A stretch of 64,000 nt of DNA from Shewanella sp. KT0246 (GTDB lineage: Bacteria > Pseudomonadota > Gammaproteobacteria > Enterobacterales > Shewanellaceae). Made by a program: the position numbers and the translations under genes. The DNA lies in NCBI RefSeq assembly GCF_019654955.1, contig NZ_BPEV01000017.1, positions 1 through 64,000 on the forward strand, given 5' to 3'. The notes beneath the pieces were generated by a model. That model had not been told where the DNA came from, searched no databases, and saw nothing but the letters and a program-made list of their open reading frames with translations. Each line of letters begins with the position of its first letter. Position 1 is the first letter of the stretch. Shown here in pieces: positions 57,358-64,000 of the stretch.

Positions 57358-59397
57358 ATGGCTGAGTTTACCACTGAGCAAATCCGCAATCTGGCAGTGC
57401 TCGGACACACAGGCGCAGGTAAGTCCTCGTTATTAGAGGCGTTACTGTTTAGTGCCGATGCTATTAGCGCTAAAGGCAGGGTCGATAAGGGCACAAATCA
57501 CGCAGATTTCACTGCCCAAGAAAAATCTCACCGACACAGTTTAGAACCTTCATTTTTAAACCTTGATTACCAATTCCACCACATCAACTTCATCGATACT
57601 CCCGGGTTACCTGACTTTTTTGGTCGTGCACTATTACCGCTACCAGGTGTTGAGTCTGTATTGCTGGTGGTTAATGCCAGTGTAGGTATTGAATCTGTCA
57701 CTAAACGAGCCTTTGAGGCAGCCCGTAGCCAAGGTAAAGCTGTAATCATTGCGATTAATCACATGGATGGTAATGAAGCTAAAGTGTCTGATGTGATGAT
57801 GGATATTCAACATCAGTTTGGCCACCGGTGCTTGCCGGTAAATCTGCCTAATGTCACCGCTGATGGTCAAGTCGATGATGTGGTTGACTGCTACTTACAT
57901 TGTGATGAAACCTTCAATACTTTGTTTAGTCATGCCGCAACAGCAAGAGACGAACTGGTTGATACTGTGCTTGAAGAAGATGAAGCCTTAATGGAGCTTT
58001 ATTTAGAACAAGGCGAGTCACTGACGCCTGAGCAATTACACGCACCATTAGAAACAGCACTAAGAATGGGCCATTTGGTACCAGTGTGCTTTACCAGTGC
58101 AGAACAAGATATCGGTATTAGCTCTCTGTTAGAAGTGCTGATAAAGCTAATGCCTAGCCCGCTTGAAGCAAATCCACCACAATTTATTAAAGGTTTCGGT
58201 GAGGATGCGAAGCCCATCGACGTGACTCAAAAAGCCACAGACCATGTATTAGCCCATGTATTTAGAGTGGCGATTGATCCTTTCTTCGGGCGAATGGGCG
58301 TTTTTCGTTTATACCAAGGAAAGATTACTGTTGGGATGAAGTTGTTTATTGGTAGTGGTCGTAAGCCCTTCAAAGTATCACATTTGATGAAGCTTCAAGG
58401 TGATAAACAAATTAATGTCAATCAAGCTTTGCCGGGGGATATTTGTGCTATCGCCAAACTTGAAGAACTATCAGTTGGCGCAGTGCTGCACGATAGTCAT
58501 GACGAAGATGAATTCCATTTACCAGAGCTTAAATTCCCGCAACCTATTTTTGGATTGGCAGTGTCTGCTAAACGCCGTGGTGATGAACAGAAAATATCAG
58601 AAGTATTAAATAAGCTGGTGGCGGAAGATCCGAGTTTACACATCAGCCGCAATGAAGCTGAAGGGCAAACGGTACTGCAAGGTCAAGGTGATTTGCATCT
58701 GCAAATTGCCTTAGAAAAAGCGCAAAACCTATTTAATGTTGATATGGAAACCGATACGCCAGCAGTGGCTTATCGTGAAACTATTATGGGTGAGGCGGAA
58801 TATCGCTATCGCCACAAAAAACAGTCTGGCGGTTCTGGTCAATTTGGTGAGGTTGAATTAAAAGTTGAACCATTAGCTCGCGGTCAGGGGTTTGAGTTTG
58901 TTTCTAAAGTGGTGGGAGGTTCAGTTCCGAGCCAATACATTCCTGCAGTTGAAAAGGGCGTGCGCGAAGCCATGTTAGTGGGTGAATTAGGCGGGTACCC
59001 ACTTCAAGATGTCAAAGTGACTGTGCTTGATGGCAAACACCACAGTGTCGACTCGAAAGAAATTGCTTTTGTGATGGCAGGAAAAAAAGCCTTTATGGAA
59101 GCGGTGAAATTAGCCCAGCCGGTGATTTTAGAGCCGATTGTTGATATGCAAATACATGTTGCTCAAAGCCATGTGGGTGAAATCACAGGTGATATTAGCT
59201 CATCACGAGGCATTGTGTGTGGAACGCAAGCCAACAGCAAGGGCGGCGTTGAGGTTAGTGTCGAAGCGCCTTTAGCAAACGTGAGTAATTATTCTACTCG
59301 GCTTAAGTCAATGACAGGTGGCGAAGGTCAATTTTCAATGCACTTTAGCCGGTACGATGTATTACCGAAAAAAGCTGTAAAGGAATTGGCTGAATAA
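57358..59397 (+). CDS. EF-G-like translation factor GTPase with altered G-motifs
   Basis: A 679-residue EF-G paralog with the full five-domain layout (LHLQIALEKAQNLFNVD, GSGQFGEVELKVEP and SYSTRLKSMTGGEG-like C-terminal motif GEGQFSMHFSRYD). The GTPase site departs from EF-G: G1 is GHTGAGKSS; G3 is DTPGLPDF where EF-G has DTPGHVDF, so the catalytic His is Leu; G4 is NHMD in place of NKMD. GTP hydrolysis may therefore be slow or differ. AAAGGAGG precedes the ATG, predicting strong translation. It is divergent from pfaR and upstream of pfaE. Function beyond the family is unknown. Confidence 0.9.
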   Translation: MAEFTTEQIRNLAVLGHTGAGKSSLLEALLFSADAISAKGRVDKGTNHADFTAQEKSHRHSLEPSFLNLDYQFHHINFIDTPGLPDFFGRALLPLPGVESVLLVVNASVGIESVTKRAFEAARSQGKAVIIAINHMDGNEAKVSDVMMDIQHQFGHRCLPVNLPNVTADGQVDDVVDCYLHCDETFNTLFSHAATARDELVDTVLEEDEALMELYLEQGESLTPEQLHAPLETALRMGHLVPVCFTSAEQDIGISSLLEVLIKLMPSPLEANPPQFIKGFGEDAKPIDVTQKATDHVLAHVFRVAIDPFFGRMGVFRLYQGKITVGMKLFIGSGRKPFKVSHLMKLQGDKQINVNQALPGDICAIAKLEELSVGAVLHDSHDEDEFHLPELKFPQPIFGLAVSAKRRGDEQKISEVLNKLVAEDPSLHISRNEAEGQTVLQGQGDLHLQIALEKAQNLFNVDMETDTPAVAYRETIMGEAEYRYRHKKQSGGSGQFGEVELKVEPLARGQGFEFVSKVVGGSVPSQYIPAVEKGVREAMLVGELGGYPLQDVKVTVLDGKHHSVDSKEIAFVMAGKKAFMEAVKLAQPVILEPIVDMQIHVAQSHVGEITGDISSSRGIVCGTQANSKGGVEVSVEAPLANVSNYSTRLKSMTGGEGQFSMHFSRYDVLPKKAVKELAE

Positions 59398-59426
59398 ACT
59401 TTAAATAAGTGATACAACCTTAGAAT

Positions 59427-59464
59427 AAAGGGTTGGGTTTAGCTTTACTAACTCAGCCCTTTTT
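59427..59464 (+). terminator. Rho-independent terminator after the EF-G-like gene
   Basis: AAAGGGTTGGGTTTAG (59427-59442) pairs, with G-U pairs, with CTAACTCAGCCCTTT (59448-59462), then a T-run. It implies that pfaE has its own promoter in the 78 bases that follow. Confidence 0.75.
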
Positions 59465-59541
59465 AACTCGTCAACTCCAATCGTTTTACTCAATTAACTT
59501 GTTTATTGAATTAGTCACCTAAAACAAGCGACAATAGTCCA

Positions 59542-60423
59542 TTGTCATTTTTGTGTGAGCAGAGTTTGAAACCTTCAACCATTCAATTATTTTTCTGTCC
59601 TTTAAACATTGATTTATTAGATGAACTTAGTACATCTACTGTGCGTTCATGGCTACCAGAAAATGAAGTCAAAAAGGTGGATCGCTTTATTCAGCAAACA
59701 GCTAGAGATCAAGGGTTGATGGTACGAGGCTATTTGCGCGCCGTATTATCTCACTTTGCAGATATTGAGCCGCAACAATGGCAGTTTGAATACGGTGAAA
59801 AAGGTAAGCCTAGGCTATCTGATGATCAGTTTTCGCAGACGGGGTTGCACTTTAACCTCAGTCATAGTGGGGACTGGCTGTTAATTGGAGTCGTAAAAAC
59901 CAATGGTACGACTGAACAGCAAAAAGAGTTTGAATTCGGAGTGGATATTGAACGACGCCGTGAAAGCACTAATATTCATTCTATTTTGAATCATTACTTT
60001 TCGCCGCCTGAAGAAAGCGCATTACTGGCATTGCCAGAAGATAAGCATAGAGAACGATTTTTCGATTTATGGGCACTTAAAGAGTCATACATAAAAGCCA
60101 AAGGCTTAGGACTTTCGTTATCGCTTAAGTCATTCGCTTTTAATTTATCTTCGCCAAGTTATAAAGAGTTGTTAGTTGGCGATGAGACAATAACAATTCA
60201 GCAGAATATCCTGTTAAGTCTGCTTGCCTCTGATAAGTCTGATGCTGATGAAGTGAGATTTGAAACCGCGCCACAATGGCAGTGCTATTTAGGCCAACTT
60301 AATGAATTATACCGATTTGCAGTTAGTGTTGGTGAAGCACAGTGTAGCTCACGCAAAGTAAAATCAGAATTTACCCTACAAGCTCAAAAAATCAGTTGGT
60401 CTGAACTGTTACAAACCAACTGA
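59542..60423 (+). CDS. pfaE: Phosphopantetheinyl transferase PfaE
   Basis: A Sfp-type transferase of up to 293 residues. Motifs: GLHFNLSHSGDWLLIGV, EFGVDIERRRE (metal-binding Asp and Glu) and FFDLWALKESYIKAKGLGLS (WxxKExxxKAxG). It adds the phosphopantetheine arm to the six carrier domains of PfaA. No ATG exists near the 5' end; the first is codon 60, inside the conserved N-terminal domain. TTG at 59542, 59551 or 59566 are the candidates, none with a strong ribosome site, so the exact start is open. It is separated from pfaA-D by the EF-G-like gene and is on the other strand. Confidence 0.93.
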   Translation: MSFLCEQSLKPSTIQLFFCPLNIDLLDELSTSTVRSWLPENEVKKVDRFIQQTARDQGLMVRGYLRAVLSHFADIEPQQWQFEYGEKGKPRLSDDQFSQTGLHFNLSHSGDWLLIGVVKTNGTTEQQKEFEFGVDIERRRESTNIHSILNHYFSPPEESALLALPEDKHRERFFDLWALKESYIKAKGLGLSLSLKSFAFNLSSPSYKELLVGDETITIQQNILLSLLASDKSDADEVRFETAPQWQCYLGQLNELYRFAVSVGEAQCSSRKVKSEFTLQAQKISWSELLQTN

Positions 60424-60430
60424 TCGCTAC

Positions 60431-60472
60431 AACTATTTCAGTAGAATTATTTCAGTGGAACTATTTCAAAGT
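60431..60472. repeat. Three imperfect 14-bp tandem repeats at the end of the alkyl sulfatase gene
   Basis: AACTATTTCAGTAG, AATTATTTCAGTGG and AACTATTTCAAAGT follow each other and straddle the stop codon of the minus-strand gene in the 23-base gap to pfaE. They probably come from local duplication. Confidence 0.7.
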
Positions 60473-62432
60473 CAGGTTTAAATTGCACCAGTGTTGATGC
60501 TATTTTCGCGAAGGCTTGTTTATCGCCTTCCATATTTGCAGCACCTTTTTCTATCAAGGTTTTCATGTTGGCTTTACCCAACAAAATACCGACAACATCA
60601 GCTTTATTAATCCTAAGCGTGGCATCGGCTTTTTTCGGTGCATCAACAGTAATATTACTTAAATTACCGTTACTCAATTCAACAAATAAAGTGTCTGTTT
60701 GATTACCGTTATGAGTCACTACATTTAAAGTGATATTACCAAGTTCAGCAGCTTTTATACTATCAACTTTAACCGCAAGGAAATCGAACAAGGTCGACAT
60801 ATCCATTTCGCTGATAACATCTGCTGATGCTGATTTTGGGGCGCCAGGCTTGATCCCCATTCGCAGTTCTTGAGCGCCAGTTAAATAAATATTGCGCCAA
60901 CCCGCGCCTTCTGCCTGATACCCCATTTGCTCATAGGTGTCAGCCAGTAATTCCCTTGCTTCAGCATGTTGTGGCTCCGCCATGACCACTTTGTTAAGCG
61001 CAGTAGCGACAAAGCGATATTCGCCTTGGTTAAAGTCTTGTTTTGATTTTTGCACTACATTGTCAGCGCCGCCCATATATTCAACAAACTTTGTGGCTTC
61101 TGCTTTGGTCGTTAATGGATTTAAATTAGCTGGGTTCATATCAAAATAACCCAAGTACATGTTGTAAACCGCTTTTGCGTTATGGCTATATGTACCGTGA
61201 TAACCATTGGTATACCATTCGTCTTGAACGTTTTGAGGTATGGTTTTCATGATAGCGTCGCCGATATCTTGAATTACCACGCCATTATTGGCTAAGCGCA
61301 TTGACTGGTTATGGACTAAACCATAATTATCACGTTGCATGCGCAGGTAATGATTAATTTGTTTATTGCCCCAAACAGGCGCTGAATGTGAAGCAAATAA
61401 AACGTTTACCTCTTCACCGAAGGCGTTGATCATCTCGTTAATGTCTTTAGACCATTTCAAAGAATCACGCACTTTAGCGCCCCTTAAAGTATAGACATTG
61501 TGCATACCATCATAGGTCAATTCACCCGACCATAATGCCTTCATTGATGGGATATAAGTGACCATCTCACTGGCCGCTTCTGTACCAGAGGCATCCATAA
61601 ATACCATTTCAAGGCCATCAATGGTTAATGTCTCCCATTTACCTTTATGGTTGAGTTCATAATCAGGTTTCACGTAGGTGATTTCACCTTTTGATAAACC
61701 TTTAGCTAGTGCAGCATCAACAATGCCATGATCATGTTTGCCAAGAGAAACACCATATTGATAGGCTGCGCGGCGACTCATTACATTGCCCGCCAAGACA
61801 TTCTCATCGACAATTTCAGAGGTGATATTGTTAGAACCGTATACTTTCACATCAGGATAAAGCGCTTGCACGCCTCGCGCTCCACCAAAGTGATCTGCAT
61901 GACTATGAGAGTAAATCATCGCGACAATGGGTAAATTGTTACCTTCGGGTAAATTGGCAAAGGCAAACTTTAATGACTGCTGCACCGCTTCTTTAGTCAG
62001 TAGCACGTCGTATGCAATCCAGCCTGTTTTACCACGAATTAGGGTTAGGTTAGATAAGTCAGTACCGCGAACTTGGTAAATGCCGTCGGTGACTTTATAT
62101 AGTCCATTAGGCACCATATTAAGTTGTGCTTGGCGATATAATGATGGATTAACTGAGTCGGGTAACTCTTCACTGATAAAGCTAAATTCAGCTCTTAATA
62201 TTTTTGCGGTGGCTTCATCAAATGATGCAATTTTATTTTTACTGAATCGCTCAAAAGCCGCTTTATCATCAAAATTTAAGGTTTTTGCCACTGCCTTATT
62301 ATGCGCTGCAGTAATAGGGGTTGCGGGCTTACCATGGTAATCAACTGTGATGTGGTCATGTTCATGTTGAGCAGCAAAAGCTTGGGTGGTAAACGTTAAA
62401 GTAATCGCTAAACCAAGTAATGTTTTTCTCAT
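60447..62432 (-). CDS. Secreted SdsA-type alkyl sulfatase (metallo-beta-lactamase fold)
   Basis: A 661-residue protein. Signal peptide MRKTLLGLAITLTFTTQAFA with cleavage before AQHEHDH. The zinc site is YSHSHADHFGGARG (HxHxDH, about residue 175), with DASGTEAASEMVTYIPSM and LFASHSAPVWGN giving further ligands. A helical dimerisation domain and a C-terminal SCP2-like domain (about residues 540-661) complete the SdsA1 layout. It would cleave primary alkyl sulfates such as SDS in the periplasm or outside, releasing sulfate and an alcohol. GAGG precedes the ATG. A LysR gene is divergent. Confidence 0.93.
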   Translation of the reverse strand: MRKTLLGLAITLTFTTQAFAAQHEHDHITVDYHGKPATPITAAHNKAVAKTLNFDDKAAFERFSKNKIASFDEATAKILRAEFSFISEELPDSVNPSLYRQAQLNMVPNGLYKVTDGIYQVRGTDLSNLTLIRGKTGWIAYDVLLTKEAVQQSLKFAFANLPEGNNLPIVAMIYSHSHADHFGGARGVQALYPDVKVYGSNNITSEIVDENVLAGNVMSRRAAYQYGVSLGKHDHGIVDAALAKGLSKGEITYVKPDYELNHKGKWETLTIDGLEMVFMDASGTEAASEMVTYIPSMKALWSGELTYDGMHNVYTLRGAKVRDSLKWSKDINEMINAFGEEVNVLFASHSAPVWGNKQINHYLRMQRDNYGLVHNQSMRLANNGVVIQDIGDAIMKTIPQNVQDEWYTNGYHGTYSHNAKAVYNMYLGYFDMNPANLNPLTTKAEATKFVEYMGGADNVVQKSKQDFNQGEYRFVATALNKVVMAEPQHAEARELLADTYEQMGYQAEGAGWRNIYLTGAQELRMGIKPGAPKSASADVISEMDMSTLFDFLAVKVDSIKAAELGNITLNVVTHNGNQTDTLFVELSNGNLSNITVDAPKKADATLRINKADVVGILLGKANMKTLIEKGAANMEGDKQAFAKIASTLVQFKPDFEIVPLK

Positions 62433-62444
62433 GTGAGCCTCGGG

Positions 62445-62507
62445 TAGTTATCTTTATAAGTATTGTTGTTAAATCTAGGTTAACAACAATACTTATAAAG
62501 ATAACTA
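62445..62507. promoter_or_regulatory. Perfect 28-bp inverted repeat between the alkyl sulfatase and lysR genes
   Basis: The arms are 62445-62472 and 62480-62507, fully complementary over 28 bases, with spacer ATCTAGG. It begins 13 bases upstream of the alkyl sulfatase start and ends 33 bases before the earliest lysR start, so it fills most of the divergent promoter region. It may be an operator for a dimer or tetramer of the LysR protein, a cruciform, or a 5' leader hairpin. Confidence 0.9.
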
Positions 62508-62540
62508 TAGCTAACAATGGTTATTACATTTATTGTATGA

Positions 62541-63575
62541 ATGTATTGGTTGAATATTACATCGTTTGAGTATCAGATTAAGGGAATGCATTTGAAGCCA
62601 TTATCAGAGCAGTTGCAAACGGAACCTCTAGCGTTAGCGAAAGAGCAACAAGTTCGACATAAATTAGATCTTAACCTTGTTAGAGTGTTTTGCTGCGTAT
62701 GTGACTACCAATCCATTACGCTTGCGGCGGAGCATCTTTGTTTAACACAATCTTCTGTGAGCAATGCCATTAATCGTTTTAAAATTCTGGTAGGTGCAGA
62801 AGTTTTTGTTAGGCAAGGGAGGGGAATTGCGTTAACGGCTTTAGGTCAACACTTACATCAAACCTTGAGCCCTTCTCTAATTGATATAGAACAGTGTATT
62901 AACAGTGTTAAAGTATTTGATCCTTCAAAGTCGAAGAGAGTTTTTCATGTGAGTGCGAATGAGTCGATAATTGATTTAATCGAAGCGGACATAGAAAAAG
63001 CTGTGGCTGATAAAGGGGTTGAAATCATTTTTACTGAGGCGATAATCGAACAAGAGAACTTGTATCAAGCGTTGAAAAAACAGCAAATTGATTTGGCTTT
63101 AGACATTGTTCCGCCAACTGAGGCCGCTTTTTCGAGTCTACAAATCGCCACTGAAAAGTTGGTTTGTGTAGCAAGGGCTAACCACCCACAATTTAAGCAT
63201 GGTATAGACGAAGCCTCTTATTTTGCTGCGAAACATTTATTCTATCGCTTACATAGACACAACCAGCGGGTTGCAGAAATCATTTCAACTGATCATTTAC
63301 CTGAGCGACACATGTATGGTGAGAAATCTTCGCTTCTAACTATGTTATCAGGGGTGAGTAAGTCCGATGCAATTTGTATTGCGCCTTATACCTACGCCAA
63401 AAGTTACCAAGCAACCTTTGATTTAACCTTGATGGACTTACCATTCGAAAGTCAGTTGATTTCGATTTACAGTATTTGGCCAACTCGCAATCAGCAAGAC
63501 CCTGCGACTATCTGGCTTCGGAAGTTAATTGAGACTACGATGGAAAAAGTGTATTTGGCCAGCTCTGATAGCTAG
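62541..63575 (+). CDS. LysR-family transcription regulator
   Basis: A protein of up to 344 residues. The winged helix reads LDLNLVRVFCCVCDYQSITL, LAAEHLCLTQSSVSNAINRF and FVRQGRGIALTALGQ (about residues 42-107), followed by a LysR substrate-binding domain. It is divergent from the alkyl sulfatase gene and probably controls it. The start is uncertain: ATG 62541 has no ribosome site; ATG 62586 lies right after AAGGGA; TTG 62592 lies six bases past that AAGGGA and would be well spaced. The effector is unknown. Confidence 0.88.
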   Translation: MYWLNITSFEYQIKGMHLKPLSEQLQTEPLALAKEQQVRHKLDLNLVRVFCCVCDYQSITLAAEHLCLTQSSVSNAINRFKILVGAEVFVRQGRGIALTALGQHLHQTLSPSLIDIEQCINSVKVFDPSKSKRVFHVSANESIIDLIEADIEKAVADKGVEIIFTEAIIEQENLYQALKKQQIDLALDIVPPTEAAFSSLQIATEKLVCVARANHPQFKHGIDEASYFAAKHLFYRLHRHNQRVAEIISTDHLPERHMYGEKSSLLTMLSGVSKSDAICIAPYTYAKSYQATFDLTLMDLPFESQLISIYSIWPTRNQQDPATIWLRKLIETTMEKVYLASSDS

Positions 63576-63682
63576 CTTTAAGAACTAATTAAAACTGCTA
63601 ACTCAAGCCGCTAATTTTAGTAACTAAATATAAAAACTTGCTCTTAAAGTTCGAAAGCAAGCCATTATATGGTAGATTTTCA

Positions 63683-64000
63683 TTAGCTTTCTTTGGGTTG
63701 ATTTCTAAGTGCTGCATCAAAATTACAAAGTGAAATAACATCGCCTGATTGCATATCATCAATATGAATATTACCGATTCTGACTCTTACTAACCTTAAT
63801 GTGGCAAAACCTACTGCCGCAGTCATTTTCCTAATCTGGCGGTTTTTTCCTTCACATAAGGTGATTGATATCCAGCTTGTAGGTCCATGTCTTGGGTCGC
63901 GAATTTTTTTACCGCGTGAGGGAAGCATTGGCTCTGCGTTTAGCTTGAATGCTTTACAGGGCAGAGTGAGATATTTTGTGCCATTAATGCCAATCTCAAC
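63683..64000 (-). CDS. rluE: RsuA/RluE-family pseudouridine synthase, partial (5' end beyond window)
   Basis: The C-terminal 106 codons of a gene that runs off the right edge; the frame stays open to position 64000. ITLCEGKNRQIRKMTAAVGF and ATLRLVRVRIGNIHI are the conserved end of the RsuA/RluB/RluE family, and the sequence GFATLRLVRVRIG is closest to RluE, which makes pseudouridine 2457 in 23S rRNA. The catalytic Asp is outside the window, so the assignment within the family is tentative. It is convergent with the lysR gene. Confidence 0.8.
   Translation of the reverse strand, partial: VEIGINGTKYLTLPCKAFKLNAEPMLPSRGKKIRDPRHGPTSWISITLCEGKNRQIRKMTAAVGFATLRLVRVRIGNIHIDDMQSGDVISLCNFDAALRNQPKES

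Noticed and set aside
1..64000. tRNA, rRNA, riboswitch, integrase or attachment sites
   Set aside because: I read for conserved tRNA arms, rRNA segments and integrase genes and saw none; the window shows no boundary of a mobile island.

Overview
The window looks like a chromosomal segment of a marine, EPA-producing Shewanella (Gammaproteobacteria). The main reason is a complete polyunsaturated fatty acid (PUFA) synthase locus, pfaR-A-B-C-D with pfaE nearby. A cysD-cysN-SLC13-cysC set, a RimK operon, a YghU-type GST, a ToxR-like regulator and many Shewanella-type conserved hypotheticals support this. No tRNA, rRNA, CRISPR array or intact insertion sequence was found.

Region 1 (36-16579, all + strand) is the 3' part of a surface polysaccharide locus. 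It opens with AT-rich genes: a possible acyltransferase, a PAPS-dependent sulfotransferase, an initiating sugar-phosphate transferase and a DegT-type aminotransferase. A sulfate activation set follows: cysD, cysN, an SLC13-type permease, cysC and a DHH-family phosphoesterase. Next come a membrane UDP-sugar 4,6-dehydratase (FlaA1/WbpM/PglF type), glmM, and rfbBACD for dTDP-L-rhamnose. Together they suggest a rhamnose- and amino-deoxysugar-containing glycan that is probably sulfated. The DHH protein may remove the 3'-phosphoadenosine 5'-phosphate left by the sulfotransferase.

Region 2 (16722-37081) is mixed housekeeping and accessory sequence. It holds an RsmB/RsmF-type rRNA methyltransferase, a BamA/TamA-type outer membrane barrel with a 10-bp tandem repeat upstream, DUF2461, a three-gene RimK operon, a Tat-exported two-haem protein with a lipoprotein partner, and a ToxR-like membrane regulator with a membrane-anchored partner. 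It also holds a fumarylacetoacetate hydrolase-family enzyme, a GGDEF cyclase, a CBS protein, a PilZ protein, an overlapping cassette (unknown protein, GIY-YIG protein, 46-residue zinc ribbon), a YghU GST, an Aer-like chemoreceptor and a CotH-kinase lipoprotein.

Region 3 (37326-60423) is the PUFA synthase locus. pfaR, pfaA, pfaB and pfaC overlap by 4 nt at each junction on the minus strand. They are followed by pfaD, a small Cys-rich ORF and a strong terminator. PfaA carries six tandem acyl carrier domains. On the other side of pfaR, on the plus strand, lie an unusual EF-G-like GTPase and pfaE, the phosphopantetheinyl transferase that would activate those carriers; pfaE has no ATG near its 5' end.

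Region 4 (60447-64000) has a secreted alkyl sulfatase and a divergent LysR regulator, separated by a perfect 28-bp inverted repeat, then a partial RluE-type pseudouridine synthase cut by the window edge.
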